Positions 1 through 7,577 of a stretch of 64,000 bases of DNA are shown here, piece after piece. Each line of letters begins with the position of its first letter. The first letter of the stretch is position 1. The position numbers and the translations under genes were made by a program. The DNA is taken from the NCBI GenBank assembly GCA_021774795.1, contig JAJFIR010000053.1, positions 402,526 through 466,525 on the forward strand. The letters are read 5' to 3'. The notes beneath the pieces were generated by a model. It made no database searches, was not told the DNA's origin, and saw only the letters and a program-made list of their open reading frames with translations. This stretch comes from Emcibacteraceae bacterium. GTDB taxonomy: Bacteria > Pseudomonadota > Alphaproteobacteria > Sphingomonadales > Emcibacteraceae.

Positions 1-247
1 TTATTGCCAAGCGCTTTGACGAATTGGTAAGTCCGGAAACAACCGTTTGACCATCATCAAAACCGGGAACGTCGGTGAATTGAATGGCCGGGGGGTTATC
101 CGCATTTTTGTGATAAACCGCTTCCATCAATGTGCCCATTTCAAGGTCCCAATCGGCGCCCGGGATTTTAAGAAGTTCACCTGATTTTTCTACTCTTGCA
201 ATGAGTTCTCGTAAGTCTTTATGGGGTGCATCATATTCGTTATACAT
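1..247 (-). CDS. UbiD family decarboxylase, N-terminal part (cut by window edge)
   Basis: The first 82 codons are visible; the rest lies beyond the left edge. The start is ATG at 247, preceded by an AAGGAACC ribosome-binding site. The N-terminus carries the pattern of UbiD-family (prenylated-FMN) decarboxylases: DLRELI near residue 11, then GADWDLEMG and IQFTDVPG. Family members remove or add carboxyl groups on aromatic or unsaturated acids with prFMN. The catalytic E-D-E residues lie in the missing part. It is the last visible gene of a minus-strand run with an ACMSD-like amidohydrolase and a LigB-type dioxygenase, which points to aromatic acid breakdown rather than ubiquinone synthesis. The substrate cannot be read from the sequence. 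Confidence 0.82.
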   Translation of the reverse strand, partial: MYNEYDAPHKDLRELIARVEKSGELLKIPGADWDLEMGTLMEAVYHKNADNPPAIQFTDVPGFDDGQTVVSGLTNSSKRLAI

Positions 248-262
248 TGATGGTTCCTTATT

Positions 263-1237
263 TCATTGTATGCCGAGAATTTTGGCAGCATTACCGCCGA
301 GCATGCCCGTAATTTCATCTTCGGTCAAATCCAGATCACGGATGTTTTGAATATATTCTGCGACTGTTCCGCCGTCGGTTGTGAAATTATATGGATAATC
401 AGTACCAAATAATATTCGGTCAGGTCGAATGGTCGTAAGCGCACAATTAACGGCGTTCATTCCGCCTTCAAATCCGGCCATATCAAAATATAATGTATCA
501 AATAATTTGCGGAAATTTTCTTTATAAGGGGGTCCAAATGGTGGCTCTCCACCACAATCAGTCCAGAAATTTTCTCCTCTGACATCGATATATCGCTCCA
601 CTCTCTCGAGGGTTGATGCAATGCCGCCACCTAAATGCGCAATAGCAAAAGTCAGGTCAGGAAATTCTGTTAGCACACCCCCTAAAATCAAGCGAAGTGT
701 ATTAAGGGCGACATCGGCTTCGCGGGTGAATGATATATTTAAATTATAATCCGCGTCATACGCATAATATCCTTTGGGTACGCCGCTTACATGAATAAAT
801 ATCGGCAGTTTGTACTCGTTCATTTTTTTGTAAAATGGCCAGAGTTTGCGGCTATCGAGCATTTCACCGGAATTTTGCGGGCTAATAATCACACCATCAA
901 ACCCAAACTTATTAAGTCCTCTATCCAGTTCGGCTGATGCTCCTTCTTCGAGCGGCAGGCAAGGCGATAAATAAAATAATTTATCAGGATAATTTTGTTT
1001 TAGTTCGCCGTAATAATCATTGCACATGGTGCATTGTTTGACGGAAATTGGCGAAGATGAAATGACGCATATATCGATGCCCGAACCGTTCATATATTCA
1101 AGGTGCTTATCTACATCATAGACTTCTTTTTTTAAATGAATTGCCACTTTACCATTGCGCAAGACCACATCACCATTTCCGCCCCTGCCGTCATAAACGG
1201 CTTTTGGTGACATATGATGCTGCCAGTCTATTATCAT
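263..1237 (-). CDS. Amidohydrolase-2 family protein (ACMSD-like decarboxylase or hydrolase)
   Basis: This 324-residue TIM-barrel metal hydrolase belongs to the amidohydrolase 2 family, which includes ACMS decarboxylase and gamma-resorcylate decarboxylase. Visible metal-site elements are His8 in the N-terminal strand, His149 in IFIHV, His201 in AHLGGG and Asp280 in FGTDYP. The first histidine of the usual D-x-H-x-H pattern is Gln6 here, a change I recall from several ring-cleavage-associated relatives. It starts 16 bases after the LigB-type gene with a GGGAAC ribosome-binding site, so the two are probably translated from one mRNA. A role in decarboxylating or hydrolysing a ring-cleavage product is inferred from context; the substrate is unknown. 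Confidence 0.8.
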   Translation of the reverse strand: MIIDWQHHMSPKAVYDGRGGNGDVVLRNGKVAIHLKKEVYDVDKHLEYMNGSGIDICVISSSPISVKQCTMCNDYYGELKQNYPDKLFYLSPCLPLEEGASAELDRGLNKFGFDGVIISPQNSGEMLDSRKLWPFYKKMNEYKLPIFIHVSGVPKGYYAYDADYNLNISFTREADVALNTLRLILGGVLTEFPDLTFAIAHLGGGIASTLERVERYIDVRGENFWTDCGGEPPFGPPYKENFRKLFDTLYFDMAGFEGGMNAVNCALTTIRPDRILFGTDYPYNFTTDGGTVAEYIQNIRDLDLTEDEITGMLGGNAAKILGIQ

Positions 1238-1253
1238 GAGCTTGTTCCCAACA

Positions 1254-2261
1254 TTATTTCCAAGTCATAAAACCCATCGCGTTGCCGGTTCCTGCTTCTG
1301 ATCGGTAACAGGGTATATAATCAAGCATGTTAATTTTAAGGCAGCCTGATTTTATAATTGCTGCGGTGGTGATCCAGTTTTTTATCTCTGATGTTCCTGA
1401 CCGGAAATAGCTTTCCGACAAGCTCGCCAGTTTTTCCATATCGAGGATTTTTAAAGCGTCTATCACTATGCCATCAAATTCTTCATCAATAACAAAATGA
1501 CTTAAACCGCCGGAGCCGCAAACGGCGACCCGATAATTTTTATCATAATTCAAAACGGCTTTACCTATCGCTTCACCAAGTGCGACACAGCGTGCCGCAG
1601 TCGGTTGATTTGGCGGGTAAAAGGTATTCAGGCAAACATGTACCGCTGGAATTGGCATTTGCATAAGGCGGCGGTATACAAATCCGTATGCGTGTGACAT
1701 GCCGCGTTTTCCGTTCGGGCCATCTGGTAATGATTTCATGGTCGCAATATCAAAATTGTCAGCGGTTAAAGATGAGATTATATGAGTTGAAAGATCAGCG
1801 TCTATTGGATAGCTGGTGTTTTCACGCGCGGAACTTCCCCGCGCAGCGACAGCAATACCCGGCGGCAGTTTAGCCAGTCTCTCGGGTGGGATAGCCATAT
1901 GATCTACAGTATCACCATAAAGCATGCTGATCGCAGGCGTGTTGTTTTCATTAAAGACTTCCTTTTGATCGTTTCCGATAATGATTAAAATATCCGGATC
2001 GACCTGTTCAAGATTGGCTTTTAATTGTTCGATTGATTTTTGGCATTGCTCATGGCGCTGAGTGCGCACAGGTAAAGAAGACTGATGATCAAGGTTTTCG
2101 TCTTTTCGAAGCTCAACAAGTTGATCATAGACATAAGAGTTCTCTTTAAATTCCAGTGAAGGGTTCTTCTTGTCGGCTTCAACTCGTAAATGCCATTTGT
2201 CAGGTGGTGTTGAGAGAAGTGGACTATGTGAAGTGCCAAACCCGTAAACTATTTGAGCCAT
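1254..2261 (-). CDS. LigB-type class III extradiol ring-cleavage dioxygenase
   Basis: This 335-residue protein matches the catalytic subunit family of protocatechuate 4,5-dioxygenase (LigB). The N-terminal GFGTSHSP holds the expected iron ligand His12; His59 may be the second ligand and the EE pair at 260-261 supplies the likely Glu ligand. MSHAYG at 188-193 and CGSGGLSH at 248-255 match conserved blocks around the active-site base. Class III enzymes open catechol-type rings next to the hydroxyl pair using Fe(II) and O2. No LigA-like small subunit lies nearby, so it may act alone. Start at ATG 2261 behind AAGGAATGAT. Its UbiD and amidohydrolase neighbours suggest a meta-cleavage pathway distinct from the ortho-cleavage pca genes at 53-56 kb. 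Confidence 0.85.
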   Translation of the reverse strand: MAQIVYGFGTSHSPLLSTPPDKWHLRVEADKKNPSLEFKENSYVYDQLVELRKDENLDHQSSLPVRTQRHEQCQKSIEQLKANLEQVDPDILIIIGNDQKEVFNENNTPAISMLYGDTVDHMAIPPERLAKLPPGIAVAARGSSARENTSYPIDADLSTHIISSLTADNFDIATMKSLPDGPNGKRGMSHAYGFVYRRLMQMPIPAVHVCLNTFYPPNQPTAARCVALGEAIGKAVLNYDKNYRVAVCGSGGLSHFVIDEEFDGIVIDALKILDMEKLASLSESYFRSGTSEIKNWITTAAIIKSGCLKINMLDYIPCYRSEAGTGNAMGFMTWK

Positions 2262-2281
2262 ATCATTCCTTGTTTTGCGTT

Positions 2282-3160
2282 TTATTGAATGGTCGATTCT
2301 TCATAGCTAGCGTGACCACCTTTATCCGTATCAAAAATTGGTCTTTCATCAACCCACTTTTGCGTATTGTCGTATATTTCTCTGCTATAAGGAAGAAAAA
2401 CGATCCGCTCTCCCGGTCCGAAGCTTCTGGTGTCCATTATTTTTTGAAATCTTTCCGGAAAATCCTGCTCAAAATAATGAGTGTATAAATCGTGTCTAAG
2501 ATCTATATCTGCCTGTGCTCTGGCTAGTGCGCGGTAATATTTATCTAAATCTTCTTCTGTTGCATCGTCCTGCGCCATAGCCGCGATCATGAATGTCGTA
2601 TCTATAATTTTTCTGTAACCGAGTTGCTCCGCTAAATACATTGGTGCGCCAAAAAGTGTGGCGGCCGGTATCTGGCCGTCTAACAATAATTCAATTCGTT
2701 GAAAAAGCATGCCACCGAAATGAAGATTTATATCAGAACCGTCCATATAGGGCTCCAGCGCCTGGATGGTGGCATAATGGCTACCGGATTGATAACCGAC
2801 CGTAATTTTTATCCCTTTTAAATCTTCTGGCGTTTTAACATCAGAATCTTTAGGTACAAAAATACCGGCGGGTGTTACTGAATATGCTTTAGCATATAAT
2901 TTTCCGTGTCCGGCAGCGGCGGCCTTATTTACCGTCCAATGACACGCTGAACTTACGTCGCATGTCCTTCCTTGTTCGAATGACTGGTAAGCACCGCTGA
3001 TTTTATCTTTCGGTAAATCTTCCGCTGATTTTATGCTTAATTTTGCCATTCGGTCTTTCTTGATGAAGCTGTAATCAAGTCCTTCATCTTCGAAATATCC
3101 TTTTTCCTCTGCGACCCATTCCTGAAGCCGCATATGAGGGCCAATAACCAATTTACTCAT
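2282..3160 (-). CDS. NMT1/SsuA-like substrate-binding-fold protein without signal peptide
   Basis: The 292-residue protein has the periplasmic-binding-protein type II layout of NMT1/THI5/SsuA proteins: a start like IGPHMRLQEWVAEEKGYF, DVKTPEDLKGIKI near the middle, and a GFAP-like substrate loop. It begins directly with MSKLVIGP and shows no signal peptide or lipobox, and no ABC permease or ATPase is next to it. The start (ATG 3160, AGGGATC ribosome-binding site) is well supported, so the missing signal is probably real. 4,5-dihydroxyphthalate decarboxylase is a known cytoplasmic enzyme with a related fold, so this may be an enzyme of the adjacent aromatic pathway. That role is inference; a cytoplasmic binding protein is the alternative. 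Confidence 0.7.
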   Translation of the reverse strand: MSKLVIGPHMRLQEWVAEEKGYFEDEGLDYSFIKKDRMAKLSIKSAEDLPKDKISGAYQSFEQGRTCDVSSACHWTVNKAAAAGHGKLYAKAYSVTPAGIFVPKDSDVKTPEDLKGIKITVGYQSGSHYATIQALEPYMDGSDINLHFGGMLFQRIELLLDGQIPAATLFGAPMYLAEQLGYRKIIDTTFMIAAMAQDDATEEDLDKYYRALARAQADIDLRHDLYTHYFEQDFPERFQKIMDTRSFGPGERIVFLPYSREIYDNTQKWVDERPIFDTDKGGHASYEESTIQ

Positions 3161-3193
3161 AGCCTGATCCCTAATTTATTATTCTTGCTTAAT

Positions 3194-3237
3194 AGTGTTA
3201 TTATCATAACTAATAAGGTTTAAGTCAAGTGTTATTA
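3194..3237. repeat. Short direct repeat in AT-rich leader, possible operator
   Basis: The 11-mer AGTGTTATTAT occurs twice, about 35 bases apart, in the AT-rich region upstream of the signal-less NMT1-like gene. It lies where the promoter of the minus-strand 1-3160 operon would be. It could be a regulator-binding site, but low-complexity AT sequence may also explain it. Confidence 0.3.
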
Positions 3238-3269
3238 TAATAATACTGTTGTGGATAAAAGGATAGGAA

Positions 3270-3401
3270 GTGAAGCAAAATTCATCATTTACAGTAAGTA
3301 TTTTAATGATGATGTCCTATTCGCCTGTATTCGCGCAAGAATCTCAGTTTACTGATATTTCAAAGCAAACCGTTAAATTCAATTCCCTTTATTTTATGTA
3401 A
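3270..3401 (+). CDS. Possible 43-residue exported peptide or gene remnant
   Basis: A GTG-initiated frame with AGGA just upstream encodes 43 residues. They look like a signal peptide: a polar start, a hydrophobic core ILMMMSYSPV, then VFA followed by QES, a plausible signal peptidase I site. The reading frame ends after only about 20 further residues. It is the only plus-strand frame in this gap between two minus-strand genes. It may be the 5' remnant of a secreted or outer-membrane protein gene (a TonB-dependent receptor would fit the context) or chance. I recognise no family. Confidence 0.3.
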   Translation: MKQNSSFTVSILMMMSYSPVFAQESQFTDISKQTVKFNSLYFM

Positions 3402-3408
3402 GGAAACT

Positions 3409-4239
3409 TTATGCAAGGGGAAGTTTTTTAAATGCCTCTACCTGGCGTGTGATAGCCCGTTCGGTTGGCAATCTTTCGATGCTAGATGCACCGAAGAAAC
3501 CATTAATGCCGGGCATCCGTGAAAGAGCTTCTGCTACTGCATCTGGCTCGTCCAATGGGCCGCCATGACAAATAACGATAATATCTTTATTTATGCTGCG
3601 TCCTGCTTCAGCAATTTTCATCACTTTTTCAATTGTTTCATCCAAACTATATGCAACAGCAGCGCCGATGCTACCTGCGGTCGTTAATCCGACATGGGCC
3701 ACCAATTGGTCTGCACCGGCTTTTGCCATATCAATTGCTTCTTGCTCAGTAAATACATATGGAGACGTAAATAAATCGATTTCATGAGCCAGACGGATCA
3801 TTTCAACCTCTTTATCAAATCCCATTCCTGTACCTTCAAGATTGTCCCTAAAATTTCCATCAATAAGGCCAACTGTAGGGAAATTCTGCACACCTGAAAA
3901 CCCCGCTTCTTTTAGCTGTCTAAGAAACACGAGCATCAAACGAAAGGGGTCCGTGCCGCATACTCCCGCCAAAACCGGTATGTCATTTACTACGGGCAGA
4001 ACTTCAGCCGCCATTTCCATAACGATGCCATTGGCATCACCAAAGGGCATATATCCTGAAAGCGAACCACGGCCAGCCATACGGTAACGACCCGAATTAT
4101 AGATAATCAACAAATCTGCGCCACCGGCCTCTGCAAATTTTGCCGAAATACCGGTTCCTGCACCACAGCCTACAATAGGGATGCCCTGCGAAATTTGCTT
4201 ATGCAATCTTTCCAGCATTTCTTTGCGTGATAAAGCCAT
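3409..4239 (-). CDS. Phosphoenolpyruvate hydrolase family TIM-barrel protein
   Basis: The 276-residue protein matches the TIM-barrel family named phosphoenolpyruvate hydrolase. It opens with IVGCGAGTGISAKFAEAGGA, has NSGRYRM and SGYMPFGDANG near residues 48-72, and FPTVGLIDGNFR near the middle. The family is related to the isocitrate lyase/PEP mutase barrel; true reactions of most members are unknown. It is often found in catabolic clusters of alphaproteobacteria. ATG 4239 follows an AGAGGAACC ribosome-binding site. A 248-base gap separates it from the next minus-strand gene, so it may have its own transcript. Confidence 0.8.
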   Translation of the reverse strand: MALSRKEMLERLHKQISQGIPIVGCGAGTGISAKFAEAGGADLLIIYNSGRYRMAGRGSLSGYMPFGDANGIVMEMAAEVLPVVNDIPVLAGVCGTDPFRLMLVFLRQLKEAGFSGVQNFPTVGLIDGNFRDNLEGTGMGFDKEVEMIRLAHEIDLFTSPYVFTEQEAIDMAKAGADQLVAHVGLTTAGSIGAAVAYSLDETIEKVMKIAEAGRSINKDIIVICHGGPLDEPDAVAEALSRMPGINGFFGASSIERLPTERAITRQVEAFKKLPLA

Positions 4240-4363
4240 TATGGTTCCTCTTATTTATAAATTTCTTATAGAAAATGTCATATATTAAAATACTATCTTC
4301 GGCAATAGCGACATCGGCGTTAAATTTTTGACCTGTTAAAGTTTATACTGTTGTACGATCAGC

Positions 4364-5260
4364 CTATTGCTCATCCAATGTTTGCGAAGTAAGCCATTCT
4401 TTTAAAGCATTCACAGGTGAGTAATTTACATGGGATTTTGGGGTCATCAAGTAATATCCTGCACTGTTTTCAAGAGGCAGATCTATTAAGATTTCGAGTT
4501 CACCTCGTTCTAATTCAGATTGAATAAGAAAATGAGGAAGCATAGCAACGCCGAGGCCTGCGACTGCGGCTTGGGTCAACATAGAAAACTGCTCTAGTAC
4601 CATACCCTTGTCTGTCGGTGGAGCAAGATTGTTTTGGGTAAACCATTCTTTCCACGCGTTAGGTCTTGTTTCCAGATGAAGTAGTGGCACGTTTGTTAGT
4701 TCTGTTGCTTTTCTTGTTACATGCTCACCAATCAGTAATGGGGACGCCACAGGGACGGCTTCTTCAGACATAAGAAACGTTCCTTCTGTATCTGGCCAGT
4801 CAGGATAGCCGAAATGAATGGCCGCATGCAGATTTTCGTTATTAAAATCGAAAGCTGATAGTTTACTGGTAAAATTTACAGTGACCTGAGGATTTTTCTT
4901 AAGAAAGTCGGGAAATCTGGGCATTAACCAACGCATGCCAAATGTAGGAAGGATCGCCAAATTTAAGGTCTTGCCTTGCGTATCGCTCATCGCGTTGAGG
5001 GAGGCATTTCTTACAGTTCTAAGTGCTACAGATACTTCTTTAGCGTAAACCTCGCCAGTTTCGGTGAGCTTGATCGATTTTTTTATTCTTTTAAAAAGAG
5101 CCACGCCCAACTGATTTTCAAGAGCACTAACCTGCCTGCTAATCGCTCCTTGAGTTAAGTTTAATTCCTGCGCGGCGGCAGTAAAACTACCGTTTCGCGT
5201 GGCGGCATCAAAAGCCAATAACATACTGGTGCTGGGGATGAGGCGTCTTTGGCCGAGCAA
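4364..5260 (-). CDS. LysR family transcriptional regulator (GcvA-like)
   Basis: This 298-residue LysR-type regulator has an N-terminal winged helix-turn-helix with NGSFTAAAQELNLTQGAISR around residues 23-42, then the LysR substrate domain. The TTG start at 5260 has GGAAATAAA upstream, and the first residues match the usual start of GcvA-type members. It is transcribed away from the aminomutase operon, the classic arrangement for a LysR activator of the neighbouring genes. The shared intergenic region holds a 14-base inverted repeat that is a good candidate for its binding sites. The effector is probably an intermediate of the divergent operon; this is inferred from layout. Confidence 0.88.
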   Translation of the reverse strand: MLGQRRLIPSTSMLLAFDAATRNGSFTAAAQELNLTQGAISRQVSALENQLGVALFKRIKKSIKLTETGEVYAKEVSVALRTVRNASLNAMSDTQGKTLNLAILPTFGMRWLMPRFPDFLKKNPQVTVNFTSKLSAFDFNNENLHAAIHFGYPDWPDTEGTFLMSEEAVPVASPLLIGEHVTRKATELTNVPLLHLETRPNAWKEWFTQNNLAPPTDKGMVLEQFSMLTQAAVAGLGVAMLPHFLIQSELERGELEILIDLPLENSAGYYLMTPKSHVNYSPVNALKEWLTSQTLDEQ

Positions 5261-5274
5261 TTTATTTCCAATTC

Positions 5275-5387
5275 ATTACCAAAACTCATTAATTTGTGAA
5301 TAAGAATGAGTTGTTTTACTGGGTATATTTATATATTTTAAGGGAAATTTGAAAATAATGCAATATTTTAAGGTGAGTTTTGGTAAT
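5275..5387. promoter_or_regulatory. Inverted repeat in the LysR/aminomutase divergent promoter
   Basis: ATTACCAAAACTCA at 5275-5288 is repeated as its exact reverse complement TGAGTTTTGGTAAT at 5374-5387, 99 bases apart centre to centre. A third, partial copy AATGAGTT at 5305-5312 pairs with AACTCATT at 5283-5290 across 14 bases. Three related half-sites between a LysR gene and its divergent operon fit recognition and activation sites that can be bridged by a tetramer. The outer sites sit close to the two start codons (5260 and 5435). Confidence 0.6.
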
Positions 5388-5434
5388 AATTATTCTCAAG
5401 AACTATTAAATTTTAGCCATTGAAGGGCAATATT

Positions 5435-6847
5435 ATGAACGTACAAAAGCCGATTAGAAAGAAATACGAACCAAGTGACTGCGAAAGTGAATTTCTGGCG
5501 AAAGTTGAAAACGCCAAATATGACCGACAAATAGTTGCGGGTCTTCAAAAATTTATTGATGGCAAAGTCGATGATGATATGAAAGATTTTTATAGCCGAG
5601 AAGAGATAGATGCTATTTCAGCGTTAAAAGGCACGAACCGTGATCTTGAAGCGCGAATGCCGGTTAAAATCACCCGTCATTATTTCGACCGTGCTCGTCA
5701 TAGTGCACCAATTAGAACGTTGATCAAAGCCAGCCCGAATGAAACGTTTGACCTTGATGGTTCGGAAGACCCAGGGAAACAAATGAGCTATAGTCCTGTT
5801 GAAGGACTTATTCATAAATATGAGCTTGGCTTGATTTATGTGGCGTCTACTTGTTCCGCTCATTGTAGGTTCTGCTACCGCGAAGAGCTTATAGCGAAAA
5901 AAGAGATTGTTCGTGAAGATGGTTCTATCCAGGCCAAAGGCCTTGCTCAAATCGCTGAACTAACTGAATATATTCGCGAACATAATGAAATCGTTGAAGC
6001 AAACGGTGGCCATCATCCGGAAACGGGCCGCGAAAGACTTCGTGAGATTCTTATGTCCGGTGGTGATCCAATGGTTCTTGCCAATAAGGGTATAGCGTCA
6101 TGGTGGGCTGCCCTGTCTGAAGCCGGCATCGAAAGTATTCGTTTGGGTACTAAGGAACTTGCGTTTTTTCCGGACCGTTTTGATGATAGTTTCTTTAAAA
6201 TGGTTGATGATTTTCATGAAGCATATCCGGAAACAAAAATTCGTTTCATGATTCACTTTAATCACCCGGATGAGTTTTTAGAAAAAGACGAAGACGGTAA
6301 CTTTATTGATCTACCGGGCGGTGGCCTTAAATGGGTGGCCAGCACAAAACGCGCGGTTGCGCAATTTGGTAAACGCAACTGGATCACCGTTGATAATCAA
6401 TCGCCGATTATTAAAAATATTAATAACGATTCTGATGCGCTGCGTATTATGCAACGTGAACTACGCCGCAACAAAGTTGAAAATCATTATTTCTTTTGCG
6501 GCCGTGATATTGTTGGCCATAAAGCCTTTAACGTTTCGATTGAAGAAGCGTGGAATATTCTCAATACTTCGCAACGCGGTCTTTCCGGTGTAGAAGCACA
6601 TGCACGTTTATCCATTACCCATTATTACGGTAAAACAGAAGTAGTCGCCGTAACCAATGAGCCAATGGAAGGGGTGAAAGGCGGTGAAAATGGTGTGGTT
6701 ATCTTTAAACTTCTTCGTTCCGCAGAAGATGCACCAAAAAAAGGACATACCGCGATTGTTGGCCGTAACCCGGATGCGATTTGGTTTGACGGATATAAAG
6801 ATCGTGTGATTTATGATGAAGCAGGTTTATTCAGTATCAAAGCTTAA
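5435..6847 (+). CDS. KamA-family radical SAM aminomutase (alpha/beta amino acid 2,3-aminomutase type)
   Basis: This 470-residue protein belongs to the lysine 2,3-aminomutase family, which moves an amino group from C2 to C3 using a 4Fe-4S cluster, SAM and PLP. The cluster motif CxxxCxxC is Cys140, Cys144, Cys147 and the SAM-binding SGGDP is at 208-212. By eye, GLSG at 382-385 and Lys400 in HYYGK align with the PLP lysine region of clostridial lysine aminomutase, which normally reads PGGGGK. The lysine is kept but the glycine-rich context is lost. Asp330, one of the two residues that bind the lysine side-chain amine, appears to be Ser393; the other, Asp293, may be Asp358. The substrate may therefore not be lysine. 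ATG 5435 follows GAAGGG; an upstream TTG at 5420 is less likely. First gene of a five-gene operon. Confidence 0.85.
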   Translation: MNVQKPIRKKYEPSDCESEFLAKVENAKYDRQIVAGLQKFIDGKVDDDMKDFYSREEIDAISALKGTNRDLEARMPVKITRHYFDRARHSAPIRTLIKASPNETFDLDGSEDPGKQMSYSPVEGLIHKYELGLIYVASTCSAHCRFCYREELIAKKEIVREDGSIQAKGLAQIAELTEYIREHNEIVEANGGHHPETGRERLREILMSGGDPMVLANKGIASWWAALSEAGIESIRLGTKELAFFPDRFDDSFFKMVDDFHEAYPETKIRFMIHFNHPDEFLEKDEDGNFIDLPGGGLKWVASTKRAVAQFGKRNWITVDNQSPIIKNINNDSDALRIMQRELRRNKVENHYFFCGRDIVGHKAFNVSIEEAWNILNTSQRGLSGVEAHARLSITHYYGKTEVVAVTNEPMEGVKGGENGVVIFKLLRSAEDAPKKGHTAIVGRNPDAIWFDGYKDRVIYDEAGLFSIKA

Positions 6848-6866
6848 ATCATAAGGATCCAAATTT

Positions 6867-7577
6867 ATGATCAATAAAAAAGTGAACTCTGTTCATGATG
6901 CGGTGGCAAATATTAAAGATGGTGCCACCGTCATGATTGGCGGGTTCGGTGAGGCGGGAAGCCCTATCGAACTTATTCATGCGCTGATCGATCATGGCGC
7001 AAAGGGCCTAACCGTTGTTAATAATAATACGGGCTCCGGGCATGTCGGTTTAGCGGCCCTTATCGAGAACAAACGTGTTGCTAAAATGATTTGTTCTTTT
7101 CCTCGAACGGCAAATTCAACGGTTTTCCCAGAGCTTTATAAAAAAGGCGAACTTGAACTTGAACTTGTCCCGCAAGGAACACTAGCTGAACGCATTCGTG
7201 CCGGTGGCGCAGGTGTGCCGGCGTTTTATACGGCGACATCTGTTGGAACATCGCTTGCTGACGGAAAAGAAATGCGCAATATTGATGGCCGTGATTATGT
7301 GCTTGAATATGGCTTAAAAGCGGACTTTGCGCTGATTAAGTGTTTGAAAGCGGATCGTTACGGCAACCTTGTTTATAATAAAACAGCCCGAAATTTTGCG
7401 CCAATTATGGCGATGGCGGCGGATACAACTATCGTACAAACGAAACAGTTTGTTGAAGCGGGTGATATCGATCCGGAAGCTGTTGTCACCCCCGGTATCT
7501 TTGTTGATCAGATAATCACGGTTGCTAATCCCTTACTCGAATCTGAACTTGTTAATGCCGGGGAGGTGTACCCATGA
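6867..7577 (+). CDS. pcaI: 3-oxoadipate CoA-transferase subunit A
   Basis: The 236-residue alpha subunit of a family I CoA-transferase. GGFGEAGSPIELIHALID and VVNNNTGSGHVGLAALI near residues 24-66 are typical of PcaI/CatI. With the next gene it transfers CoA from succinyl-CoA to 3-oxoadipate or a similar beta-keto acid. It overlaps the beta subunit gene by 4 bases (ATGA), consistent with an equimolar heteromer. It sits between the aminomutase and aminotransferase genes rather than with pcaBGHCD, so it may serve both routes. Confidence 0.9.
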   Translation: MINKKVNSVHDAVANIKDGATVMIGGFGEAGSPIELIHALIDHGAKGLTVVNNNTGSGHVGLAALIENKRVAKMICSFPRTANSTVFPELYKKGELELELVPQGTLAERIRAGGAGVPAFYTATSVGTSLADGKEMRNIDGRDYVLEYGLKADFALIKCLKADRYGNLVYNKTARNFAPIMAMAADTTIVQTKQFVEAGDIDPEAVVTPGIFVDQIITVANPLLESELVNAGEVYP

